Shown: piece by piece, positions 1 through 9,799 of the stretch
How positions within the stretch are numbered: position 1 is the stretch's first letter
Layout of the letters: every line of letters begins with the position of its first letter
Origin: Hemibagrus wyckioides
Taxonomy: Eukaryota > Chordata > Actinopteri > Siluriformes > Bagridae
Length of the DNA stretch: 64,000 nucleotides
Direction of reading: 5' to 3'
NCBI RefSeq assembly: GCF_019097595.1
Contig: NC_080720.1
Span: 22,392,852 to 22,456,851, forward strand
The notes under the pieces: model-generated
What the model was told of the DNA's origin: nothing
The model's database searches: none
The model's input: only the letters and a program-made list of their open reading frames with translations
Position numbers and translations under genes: made by a program

Positions 1-577
1 AGACAAGGATGACCTCAAAACTGCCATGTTGATACTTTCAGGCTTAAGTGAGAGTTTAGGTAGAGTCTTCTGCAAATACCTGTTCTACATTCTTCATGTT
101 AATAAGGTGCATTTACTGCATGAATCATTGACAGGCAAGTCAGGTGATTACACAGAGTGAAAAGCCTCCAGGATTTGGTGTGCAACGGGACTATTTTTCA
201 ACCCACTTCACTGACGCAGAGGTAATACCTTATCAGCAGTCAAGGTACAGACTCAATCACAGGTGTAATGAACATGAACAAAGTGAATTATTTACTTTAT
301 TGTCCTTTTCTCTTTGAAATGCATTTGGAGGAGAAACTTAAAGTTGATAGACTAAGTGCGTATTGTTCAATCAAAGTATAGATTAAGAACAAACAAAAGA
401 ACCGACACTAGAAGCACAAGTTTAGGTTTTTCCCTTTTGTTTTGAATAAAAGCCACCTTTTCTTTTTTGTCACATGTATTTGGTATTCGGAGGAAACACT
501 TCATGAACCAGTAGAGCATGACAGACTTGAAACATTTCAACAAATAGAAAACACCAGTACAGCTGCCTACCTGTCTT
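1..577. other. Unique AT-rich DNA, nothing recognised
   Basis: No open frame with protein-like composition, no repeat family I recognise and no RNA gene on either strand. Confidence 0.5.
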
Positions 578-622
578 TGTGTGTGTGTGTGTGTGTGTAT
601 GTGTGTGTGTGTGTGTGTGTGT
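578..622. repeat. (GT)n microsatellite
   Basis: About 22 GT units with one interruption (GTAT near 598). Short open frames across it translate to alternating His-Thr or Cys-Val and are artefacts. Confidence 0.97.
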
Positions 623-960
623 AAAATAAATTGTCCCAACATTGTTATTATGCCAACCATGAGCCATGTGATAAACATTGTTTATTCATTCCTAATAGAT
701 GTATTATGGAGCTATTGATAGATATTACATTTTATTCCTCTTTTGTAATATCAAAGACACCATCCAGGATACAACATTAAAGAGGCAGAGTAACCAGACA
801 ACCCCAAACTAGGAAACTAGTCCAAATCTCAAGGTTTCTGCCACAGCTGCCTCCACTACAGTCTTCTTACCACAGCAACCACAGCCACAGAGAGGGATTT
901 TAGAACAGAGAATTCTGGCACAACCTCCTGAAGGGACGGGATATCCTCTGAGTCACAGTT
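623..960. other. Unique DNA, nothing recognised
   Basis: Mixed-composition sequence with no coding signal and no recognised repeat. Confidence 0.45.
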
Positions 961-964
961 ATAG

Positions 965-1206
965 ATAAGACATTATTTATAATCACATGCTCTGGTGTCA
1001 CCCAAATGAGAATGGGTTCCCTTTTGAGTCTGGTTCTTCCTCATATCGTCTCAGGGAGTTTTTCTTTGCCACTGTTGCCTCAGGCTTGCTCATTAGGAAT
1101 AAACAGAAAAAGAATCTTTGAAATTTCTATAAAATTTATATTTCTATAAAGCTGCTTTGAGACAGTGCTCATTGTGAAAAGCGCTATATAAATAAAATTA
1201 AATTGA
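965..1206 (+). mobile_element. Dispersed repeat family C, copy 1 (LINE/SINE-like 3' tail)
   Basis: The block carries a string of landmarks in fixed order: a CACCCAAATGAG box, a TCTCAGGGAGTTTTT box, GCTTGCTCATTAGG, then GCTGCTTTGAGACA and a terminal AGCGCTATATAAATAAAATT followed by a short AATTGAAT tail. The same order recurs at 3800-4062 (+), 35493-35640 (-) and 52476-52680 (-), so this is a dispersed repeat. The GCGCTATATAAATA ending is typical of 3' tails shared by fish LINEs and their SINE partners. No protein is encoded. Family name not assigned; the 5' end is uncertain. Confidence 0.7.
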
Positions 1207-2020
1207 ATATCAGTTAAAGAGCTCCTCAAAGTGTTACTCTGTCTTGTGTACGGTCCTGGGGGGTGCTGAATAGTTTTCCAGAACATCTTTGTGACCACTC
1301 AGAGTGAGGACCCTTCACACTCTGCCCATGTGCAAGATTTTGCTTCAGTGGTTTCCACCAGTACTTTTTAAGGTTACCATCATGACAGGCACCAGCAACC
1401 TTTTCCAGCTGCCTTTTTTGATTTAACATGGTTCATTCAAACTCAGTCCCTGACCTCAATTCAGGACAGAGGGAAAGTATTTTTTTTTTTGTTTGAGATT
1501 TAAGATTCAAGAGTTTATATATAATATTTACAGGAAACTGTTAAACAATACAATGAAATTCTTACTCTGAATCCTCCCAGCAGCTTATTACATAAATTAT
1601 AAGAAAAAAAGACATAAATTACAAATGTACAAAATTTCTATTAATGCAAAATGCCAGAAACAACATTATGTGCATGTATAAAGTGTACAGTGTGTAATGC
1701 AAACATGGATGACATGCATGTGCAATGTACTGCAGCGGTAGATTGGGTTCCAGGTTGTTATTCACATTTGTAAAGGGGTCTATGTGTGTGCGTAAAGTAT
1801 GCAGAGGAAGGTGTTAAAGTATTAAATTTGTCTCTCAGACTCTCCTAAGCAACCTGGAGGCCTGCCCTATGTTTAGCACATTAGTCTGGCCAGTGCCCAG
1901 TCTGATGAATCCATCTTAAACCAATAACACTCAAAATCTCAGGGAACCCTCATCCACTAGCAATCAGCCTATTATCTCATCTACTAGCCTTTACTGAATA
2001 GACTATGTACAGTGACTATG
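1207..2020. other. Unique DNA, nothing recognised
   Basis: AT-rich with a T-run near 1483-1492. No open frame longer than about 70 codons and no recognisable domain. Confidence 0.45.
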
Positions 2021-2205
2021 TACAGACATAAAGTTTGCATACCCTTTTTAAACTGCTAGAAATTATATTGTATCAGAACTTTTCTACCTTCTAATTCATT
2101 TGTCTTTTTCAAGTGAGAACTAAATGGAAACATTTTAGGGGGATAAAAGAAAACAAAAATGTGTACGCCCTTAAAACTAATACTTTGTTACAGCACCTCA
2201 GGCTT
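2021..2205 (+). mobile_element. Probable DNA-transposon end fragment
   Basis: A block opening CATAAAGTTTGCATACCC resembles the outer ends of fish Tc1-like elements, which often read AAGTTTACATACAC. It runs through a GAGAACTAAATGGAAACA stretch to TACTTTGTTACAGCACC. No partner inverted repeat or transposase frame is visible, so this is at most one end. Weak call based on remembered similarity. Confidence 0.35.
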
Positions 2206-2476
2206 GTGCGTGTGTGTTTATATGTGCTACACTTAGCCTTTGTACCATACATGAAGGTTTAGGTCCAATATTTGTCTAACCTATCACATCATATCAGTTC
2301 ACCAGTGGTGACATAGCTATTATGTACTGTAGATCTGAATTTCACAAACAAATCCCTTCAAAAAATGTACTCAAAAATGTCAGAATTCTCAGTTACTGCT
2401 TTTAAATTTTTATAGAGGCGCTGGCTCCATCTCAGACAAAGGAGATTAAAACCTAGGATAGATACCTGACTATAAT

Positions 2477-2479
2477 ACA

Positions 2480-2512
<33 letters not shown>
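2477..2512. repeat. (AC)n-(AG)n compound microsatellite
   Basis: About 10 AC units pass directly into about 8 AG units. Confidence 0.95.
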
Positions 2513-2810
2513 GACCTTTAAATTAGTTTTATTTTAAATAGCATTTTATATTTATTTATAAAATAGAAAATATATTTTAAATTAATTAATTCATTAGTTA
2601 AACAAACAAACAAACACATAAATCACATTTCCTTGTTTGCTGGTGATATGTGTACTCAGCGATTTCTCAAAATTTTTTACCAAGGACTTAAACAAAATCA
2701 CCAAGTCAACATTTTGGTTTTCATTCTTGCACAAATGGGATTTCAAAATAGCCAGTTTAGCTTGTCCCAACAAAAAAGAAACAAGTTTGAACACAAAGTT
2801 TAGACATCAG

Positions 2811-2812
<2 letters not shown>
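2513..2812. other. Very AT-rich unique DNA
   Basis: TTTAAATT and TTATTTATA runs with no gene or repeat family recognised. Confidence 0.45.
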
Positions 2813-2880
<68 letters not shown>

Positions 2881-2918
2881 TGAGAGAGAAAGAGAGAGAG
2901 AGAGCGAGAGAGAGAGCG
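2813..2918. repeat. (GA)n microsatellite, 106 bp purine tract
   Basis: GA repeat broken by a few G, A, T and C substitutions (GGGAGAG near 2842, GTGAGAG near 2880, GCGAGAG near 2905). Open frames of Arg-Glu or Ser-Leu over it are artefacts. Confidence 0.97.
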
Positions 2919-3042
2919 CTGTGATAAAAAAGAGAGCACATTCAATTTATGTTCATAATAAACGTCCTTCAATCGATTGTACTAATAAAGGTTTTTTTTT
3001 AAATGTTTATGTGAATATTTCAACCTTCTAGATCATTCTGTT

Positions 3043-3065
3043 TATATATATATATATATATATAA
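3043..3065. repeat. (TA)n microsatellite
   Basis: About 11 TA units. Confidence 0.93.
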
Positions 3066-3289
3066 AGTCTGGATTTCTGGTAGTACCTAGTATAGCAAAG
3101 TCCACTGCAGCAGAGCATTTTTGTATTTAGTTCAAAAACTTTGGAGCAGCCTTCCTGACAGTGTTCAGGGCTCAGACACACTCTCCCAGTTTTAATGCAG
3201 ATTAAAGACATATCTTTTTCGCCAGGCATACACATAATACATTTCATAACCTCCAGTACATCTGATCAAATGCACATTATTATCGTGTG

Positions 3290-3640
3290 CTTGCTACTAT
3301 TACGAACAGCAGCTATGCTAATTCCTCTTCACTTGCTTCTCCTTTTCTACCTCGGGATGCCCATCCCAAGGCATCTAGATATTGTGCCAGCTCCAGTTGA
3401 TTCCGCTTCATGAAGATTTCGGACCTTCAAAGAGAAGAGGCCAACCCTGCGAGGATCCCGAGGCATCTAGAGATTGTACCAGCTCCAGTTGGATTCCGCT
3501 TCATAAAAATTTCGGACCTTCAAAGAGAAGTTGCCAACCCCGTGAGGACTTTGAGTATAAAAACCTCTCAGTCAATACACAAAATAACATTCCTCATATG
3601 CTGTATCTCCTTCGTTGAACATTTGAAGGCTCTGGCATAG
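3290..3640 (+). repeat. Two-unit 92-bp tandem repeat upstream of a TATA box
   Basis: Two direct copies start at the shared GGCATCTAGA at 3370 and 3462. Each holds the same ordered blocks: CCAGCTCCAGTT, ATTCCGCTTCAT, TTTCGGACCTTCAAAGAGAA and GCCAACCC. The offset is 92 bases, rising to 93 after one inserted G in unit 2. TATAAAA follows at 3556-3562. Tandem upstream repeats before a TATA box are the layout of a U3 enhancer-promoter in a long terminal repeat, but I find no TG...CA ends, primer-binding site or second LTR. It may be a solo-LTR fragment or an unrelated promoter-like repeat. Open frames here are short and overlapping and look fortuitous. Confidence 0.55.
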
Positions 3641-3799
3641 AGGAGTTACAGTAGTGTTAAATCAATAATGAACTCAGGAGCTCCTGGTTACATGACTCTA
3701 AATGACTCTAAATGTATTACTGTAGAAATGAAATTATTTATAATCAAGATTTTATGATAATTTACACTTTGTGGTGTTTATAATGATTTATAATTACAC

Positions 3800-4062
3800 T
3801 TTTTGGTGCCACCCAAATGAGGATAGGTTTCCTTTTTCAGTTTGGTTCTTCTCAAGGTTTGTTCCTCATGACATCTCAGGGAGTTTTTCCTTGCCACAGT
3901 CGCCTCAGGCTTGTTCATTAGGTAAAATACAAATAAATTTAAGTATAAGTCTAATATTAATTTTTTAATGTTTTGTTCTATATTTCTTATATTTTGTAAA
4001 GCTAACATTAGACAATGTCCATTGTTAATTGGTCTACGAATAAAATTGAATTGAATTGAATA
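3800..4062 (+). mobile_element. Dispersed repeat family C, copy 2
   Basis: Same landmark order as 965-1206: GCCACCCAAATGAGGATAG, ATCTCAGGGAGTTTTTCC, GCCTCAGGCTTGTTCATTAG, then GACAATGTCCATTGTTAA and a terminal ATAAAATTGAATTGAATTGA. The GAATT pentamer tail is longer than in copy 1. Confidence 0.75.
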
Positions 4063-4224
4063 TAACTATGACAGCGAATGGATATTGACTCCAATAAATC
4101 CCCAAATGCCTGCAAACCATAGCCCTTTCCTGTCAACCTATTCAAACCTCTGGAAAAATACTGTAATGATATTCACTTTCCTCAGTCCACATCAAAGATG
4201 ATGAATTAAAGTTCTATATGATAT

Positions 4225-4356
4225 TGTCAGGGTGGCTCACTGTGTCCCTGGTTCGATCATGAGCTCAGGTTACTGTCTGTGCTGAGCTGCACATATTTTA
4301 TCCCTGTGTCTGTGTGTGTGGTGATGGTGAAGCGGTTATTGAAGATGAATGAATGC
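4225..4356 (+). mobile_element. SINE-like family A fragment (tRNA-like head)
   Basis: Begins GTGGCTCACTG, then a B-box-like GGTTCGATCATGAGC, then a jump to GGTGAAGCGGTTATTGAAGA and a GAATGAATG tail. Head and tail match longer family copies in this window; the centre is deleted. Confidence 0.6.
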
Positions 4357-4851
4357 ATGAGATACTGCCACTGCCAATCCAGCAGCCTCCACTCCTCTTA
4401 ATGATCCTAATTCAACTTGGAGTTTTAAACGCTGACACTCACCTGACCACTAACATACCTGTTCCCTGTTTATCCTTAAAACCTCTGTGTATTAATAAAC
4501 TCATTCAGTTCTGTTTGCGCTTCTGTGAGGCTTTGGAACTCTTCTAGCAGTTATTTCCTAATATTTTCTAGGTTTTGACCTTTCTTTGCTATTTCTGAAA
4601 CAGATTTTTCTCTGTTGCTCTGTTCACTTGATAGTTTGATCTTCGCTTGTATTTTGACTATCATTCTGTTTGCTGATTTGGATGCACACTAAAGATCAAG
4701 CTCACACTTACCTCCACCTTCCTTTGTGAATCATATGTACTGTACTTCATAGATATTATGGCTTTTTGAAAAGAATATTTCAGATCAGTGTAGTATTGCT
4801 TAAGGTCAGACATAAACAATTTATATGAAAGTGATTTTTTTTTTAAATCAT
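4357..4851. other. Unique DNA, nothing recognised
   Basis: No gene, RNA or repeat recognised. Confidence 0.4.
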
Positions 4852-5160
4852 CCATCTATCAGTTTTCCATAGCATGTGACCTACACAAGGTCAAGGGGAA
4901 CTTGGAGTCTTTTCCAAGGAATCCAGGACACAAGGTGGGAAACACCCTGGATAAGGGGCCAAGCCATCTCAGGGCACAACCACAAACTCATTCACATGCT
5001 ACAGACAATTTAGAATTGCATGTCTGTGGACTGTGGCAGGAAACCAGAGTACCTGGAGTAAAACTCTGCAGCATAGGGAGAACATGCAAACTCCATGTAC
5101 ACAGGATTGAGATTGGTAATCAAACCCCCAACCCCGGAGCTGTGAGGTGATCTAACTACT
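4852..5160 (-). mobile_element. SINE-like family A, near full length
   Basis: On the minus strand the element reads tRNA-like head, body, then a GGAT-type tail. Plus-strand landmarks in reverse order are CATCTATC at the tail, ACACCCTGGATAAGG, GGGAGAACATGCAAACTCC and CAACCCCGGAGCTGTGAGG. The same blocks recur about a dozen times in this window. Pol III-type origin is inferred from the head with GGTTyGA-like B-box sequence. No protein encoded. Confidence 0.75.
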
Positions 5161-6590
5161 CAAATTAATTTTACTATTTTGTTTATCATATAGTGTGTAG
5201 GCTTCAAGCAAGTCAGTTATAGTTACCATCATACATATTTAATATCACTCCATATCACACCGTAGTGGCCTCCCTGTTACATCATGTAGGCAAAAAAAGA
5301 GTTTTGAGTGCTCATTTGCTGCTATTGTCGAAACCCTTAAGGCCTTGAGAGTGCATATGTTTTCAATACAGAGTGTTTGGGTCACAGTGTTAATGTTTCC
5401 AGGGCTAAGCACAAAGTGCAATAACTGTGTAGTATTTTTTTTTTTAAATCATTTTGCAGGATAACTAACACCCGTACAGACACCTTGCTGTCTGTATCGA
5501 AACAGATACTACAGATTTGTCAAATATAGAGGGCTAGGATTATGTTAAGGATTAATTACACCACCCATGCACTGCAAAACAGCTATTAGGTAAGCAAAAC
5601 TTTAAATATCTAATGTTTAGTGTAGATGCCATAGTTAGTAGTGCCTTCATTTAACTGAATAATTCACTGAGTGAAGCAGGTGTGTGTGTTTGTGTGTGTG
5701 CGTGTGTTTCTGTCAATATCTAAATTTCATTTTGCAAATCTGTTCTTGCTCTTATTCTGTCAAGTAACATGAAATGAGCTGGATGCATGTGCAGTTCAAG
5801 AGGCAGACAGACAAATCTGAAATGTGAATCAAACGTTATAAACAGTAAACTGGAAAAGGTCAAGCAACTTTGAAACAACTATGACGGAGCTAATTAAGAA
5901 CATGTGAGCTAGGAAACAGAACACAGTCAAAATACAAGAAGTCAAAAACCACACTCTGTAAAGACAGGAGTAGGATAAGTTGCCCTGAACACAGAAACAC
6001 AAGGGTTTAAATACACAAACTAATTACAGCATAAACTGAAAACAGGTGCGAGTAAAAAAGACACATAAGGGAAAACAACCAATGGTGGAGACAAGACATG
6101 AAAATAAAAACACATGTGGAAGAGTAAACAGAACAAACGCAGGACAAATGCAGAACATAAAGATTACCATCAGCATTGCTAGCTCGAATGGCCAATCTAG
6201 TTAAAAGAAGCCAACTTAACAAGATTTCAACAAGGAAGATTAGAACAGAAAAAATGTACCCATTTTTTTTTTGCATAGTGCCTTCATCATGGAATCAGGA
6301 TCCTTTAACATGAAGACAGTTTAAGAGGTTAGCCAGATAAGTTTCAGTGTAGTTTTTAGACACCATGAAAGTGGCTTGGCTTTTACATCGTAGTAACTTA
6401 CACTCCATGTCTAACCTTCTCTAAGGCAGAGATCTCAGACAGAGACCAGACCAATCAGGCATGAGCAATGTGACATTTCCTCACAATCCTATAGACGTCT
6501 CAGCACAAATTTTAAGAAGAGCACTTCACAGAGTTTTAGGTATAGATAAAAATTGCTTTGACTTGCAAGAAAATACGAAAACAAATCTTT
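5161..6590. other. Unique AT-rich DNA
   Basis: Contains a short imperfect GT tract at about 5680-5710. No credible coding frame. Confidence 0.45.
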
Positions 6591-6599
6591 GGCATTCCC

Positions 6600-7025
6600 C
6601 TGCCCACTCATGTGACCTGTACATGTACCCCTCCAAGACCTGTACTCCACAAGAACCAGGAAATAGGAAGGAAAATTCACTACAGACCCCTCACACCCTG
6701 GACACAACCTTTTTCAACTCCTCCCATCTGACCTGTTCTACAAAACATAGGAACAGTTTCTTTCTGCAGGCAATCTCCCTCATAAACAGCTGACCTTGAG
6801 TATATGCAACTTCTTCTTTAAATGCACCAACATGCACTTTACAACCTTGTTAAATTCCACTTTACATCTATAAATAGTGTACTGTAAGAACAGTCACTCA
6901 TCACTTCATTCCCATACGGTACATTATTACTATTACTATTGCTGCTTGCTGTACTTACACATTCTGTGCTATATGTAACAGTGATATGTGATGTACACTA
7001 CTGTTATCTAGCACTACTATGCACT
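6600..7025 (+). mobile_element. LINE 3'-end fragment (C-terminus plus 3' UTR)
   Basis: The frame ending at 6793 closes with residues reading STKHRNSFFLQAISLINS and a stop. This resembles the conserved C-terminus of a fish non-LTR retrotransposon open frame, in which a Phe-Phe-x-Gln-Ala segment precedes the stop. The AT-rich sequence to about 7025 has the look of its 3' UTR. The upstream reverse transcriptase is missing. Family not assigned. Confidence 0.4.
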
Positions 7026-7032
7026 TTATATA

Positions 7033-8217
7033 CACCAATCAGCCATTACATTATGAGCAGGTGAATTAAATAACACTGATTATCTCCTCATCATGGCACC
7101 TGTTAGTGGGTGGGATATATTAGGCAGCAAGTGAACATTTTGTCCTCAAAGTTGATGTGTTAGAAGCAGGAAACATGGCCAAGAGTAAGGAACTGAGTGA
7201 GTTTGACAAGGGCCAAATTGTGATGGCTAGACGGCTGGATCAGAACATCTCCAAAACTGCAGCTCTTGTGGGGTGTTCACGGTCTGCAGTGGTCAGTATC
7301 TATCAAAAGTGGTCCAAGGAAGGAACAGTGGTGAACCAGTGACATGGTGGCCAAGGCTTATTGATGCACATTGGGAACAAAGGCCGGCCCGTGTGATCCG
7401 ATCCAACAGACAAGCTACTGTTGCTCAAATTGCTAATAAAGTTAATTCTGTTTCTGATAGAAAGCCCTCAGTTTTTTTGGGCTGCATAGTTGCAGACCAG
7501 TCAGGGTGCCCATGCTGATCCCTGTGCACTGCTGAAAGCGCAAACAATGGGCATGTGAGCATTAGAACTGGACCATGGAGAAATGGAAGAAGGTGGCCTG
7601 GTCTGATTAATCATGTTTCCTTTAACACCACGGATGTGGATGGCCGGGTGCATGTGTGTCGCTTAGCTGGTGAACACATGGCACCAGGAGGCACTATGGA
7701 AGAAGGCAAGCTGGTGGAGGCAATATCATGCTTTGGGCAATGTTCTGCTGGGAATCCTTGGGTTCTGCCATCCATATGGATGTTACTTTGACATGGACCA
7801 CCTACTTAAGCAATGTTGCAGACCATGTACACCATTTCATGGAAACATTATTTCCTGATGGCTGTGGCCTCTTTCAGCCAGATAATGCGCCGTGCCACAA
7901 AGCAAAAATGGTTCAGGAATGGTTTGATGAGCACAACAACGAGTTTGAGGAGTTGACTTGGCCACCAAATTCTTCAGATCTCAATCCAATCGAGCATCTT
8001 TAGGGTGTGCTGAACAAACAAGTCCGATCCATGAAGGCCCCACCTCACATCTTACAGGACTTAAAAGATCTGCTGCTAACATCTTGGTGCCAGATACCAA
8101 ATCACATCTTCAGGGATCTAGTGGAGTCCACGCCTCCTCAGGTCAGTGGTAGTTTGCAAGAAAAGGGGGACCAACACAATTTTAGGCAGATGGTCATAAG
8201 GTTATGGCTGATCGGTG
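7033..8217 (+). mobile_element. Tc1/mariner-like transposon, complete but inactive (1185 bp)
   Basis: Inverted ends are visible. The left reads CACCAATCAGCCATTACATT; the reverse complement of the right reads CACCGATCAGCCATAACCTT. Both are flanked by TA (7031-7032 and 8218-8219), the target duplication of this superfamily. One transposase relic lies inside on the plus strand. Length near 1.2 kb is usual for a full Tc1 element, so the element is structurally whole but coding-dead. Confidence 0.9.
7175..8180 (+). pseudogene. Tc1-like transposase relic
   Basis: In life this protein would bind the inverted ends and cut and paste the element into TA sites in nuclear DNA. The start follows the family pattern, residues [20 protein letters not shown], leading into the paired-type helix-turn-helix (residues ~1-55). 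That frame stops at 7340. Later frames hold the catalytic half: DNAPCHKAKM with the second Asp near 7881, and DLNPIEHL with the Glu near 7994. Between those two catalytic residues I count 36 amino acids. A TAG stop lies where the family has Trp after EHL (about 8001). There are multiple frameshifts, including one near 7340-7400, and the region holding the first catalytic Asp is degraded. Confidence 0.9.
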
Positions 8218-8222
8218 TACAT

Positions 8223-8760
8223 TGCTCACCTGTCTCATACTCGGTATACTGTGGTCTTTATTTAATTTTCCTGTATAGCATTGTCTGTAAATGAAATATA
8301 TAGTGTCGCTATTTTATGTCTGTTCTATAGTGTTGCTATTGTGTCTGTTCTGTGTGGACACCACGCTTTTAAGTGCATGCACTTGTGGACTAATCATAAG
8401 GAAGCTTAAGGATTAAAGCCTGAGTTGACAGTGAAAGTTGATGAGCAGCGTCATGGTACCGATAAAGCCTGACTGGTTTAGTTTTGTCAACTTAAAATGA
8501 ATCCCGTAACCCTGATTTTGTTCAGCTAGCATCACGGTGCAGGCCTCAGGTGTAGCAAAACTGCATTTCTTTGCTTTCCATACTTTTCACCCCATCAGCT
8601 ATTTTTCTTGCACTGGGCTTTGGCATTAGCAGATCTCAAGGTTGTGCTATTTTACCAAGCCAGTAAGTGTATGTTGAACATCATGCTGTGCACAACATGC
8701 AGCCTGAGCACTCCCATCTGATGTACAGCTGATGCCCTTCTTTGCAGCTCCCACAGAAAA
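8223..8760. other. Unique DNA with a short duplicated motif
   Basis: TAGTGTCGCTATTTTATGTC (about 8301) recurs as TAGTGTTGCTATTGTGTCTG about 27 bases on. Nothing else recognised. Confidence 0.4.
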
Positions 8761-8985
8761 GAACACAGAGTCACTGGCCTGGCTTCAGGTTGGATTGGCT
8801 GCCACCTTAAAACACTTATTCCTGCTTACAAAGACAAAAACAGACCAGTTCCCACTTACCTGAAGACATTCTTTTCTTAGTTCTTACACCCAGGTGGTAG
8901 AATAAATTTTCCCTGAAGGTCCAAACAGATGTCCAAACACTGTCTTTTAATGAAGACTGAAGACCCATCTAAAGTCAAAGTACAG
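8761..8985 (+). mobile_element. Possible LINE C-terminal fragment
   Basis: Plus-strand frames give pieces such as DKNRPVPTYLKTFFS and, after a frameshift, RLKTHLKSK. These resemble the C-terminal tail of L2-group fish LINE proteins, where an RLKTHLF-like segment is near the end. It is short and frameshifted, so the call is weak. Confidence 0.28.
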
Positions 8986-8989
8986 AATC

Positions 8990-9015
8990 CACACACACAC
9001 ACACACACACACAAA
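8990..9015. repeat. (CA)n microsatellite
   Basis: About 13 CA units. Confidence 0.95.
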
Positions 9016-9299
9016 GTTTCTTATATTCTATTGTGTAGTTCCCATCCTAAATCTAACTCTAAAACAAAATTTTAGCCTGATGAAATTCTTAGATTGTTTT
9101 GTCTATTTGTACTAGACACACATGCAGGAGTAACCAGAACAGAGCACTATCTGAGTGCATTCAGTGTATTGGTTTATGAATACCAAAAAAACATCTGCTA
9201 ACATTTTCAAAGAACTGCTTCGTGACATTTACATGGAGTTTTAAATAAGCAGCCTTCATTTGTCAAATACATAACTGCTCAGTGAAAGCCTTTCTTTAC

Positions 9300-9482
9300 A
9301 TATCCCATCCTTGGAGGACTGGGGTCAGAGCACAGGGTCAGCCATGATGCAGCACCCCTGGAGTAGGTGGGTTGGAGGCCTTGCTCAAGGGCCCAATGGT
9401 GGCAGCTTGGCAGTGCTTGAACTTCCTGATCTTGCCATCAACAATCCAGAGCCTTAACTACTTGAGCTACCACCACCCTCAC
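9300..9482 (-). mobile_element. tRNA-derived SINE family B, copy 1
   Basis: Read on the minus strand, the element opens GGTAGCTCAAGTAGTTAAGG (A-box-like) and GGAAGTTCAAGCACTGCC (B-box-like), followed by TTGGGCCCTTGAGCAAGGCC and GCATCATGGCTGACCCTGTG. These blocks recur in the same order at 30735-30968 and 34586-34815. An A box plus B box with tRNA-like spacing marks an internal Pol III promoter, so this is a SINE. It carries no protein. Confidence 0.8.
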
Positions 9483-9799
9483 TGCTGTCTTTGATTGTAG
9501 ATACGTAGTGAACTTGTACAGGAATTAGCAAGTAATGTTAATTAGAAAGAAATTTCATTTTCTCACATCACATTATTTGTTTGCCATTTAAATCATATAT
9601 AATAATATCATAGTAAATATTATATCAGGGTTTTATATATATTTGATGTGCTCTTTAACAAGATTGTTCATTCTTGTACTAGAGTAATATAATACTGGTA
9701 CTGGTGCAGTACTACTCAGGCCATAGCATATGATTTCCAATATTTTTTATTTTCTTTTTAAATCTTCATCAATTCTTTTAGATTGGGTCATTGTGATCC
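9483..9799. other. AT-rich unique DNA
   Basis: No feature recognised. Confidence 0.4.

Noticed and set aside
3195..3640. Three overlapping plus frames of 72-78 codons
   Set aside because: They are products of the 92-bp tandem repeat read in different frames; no frame is favoured and no domain appears.
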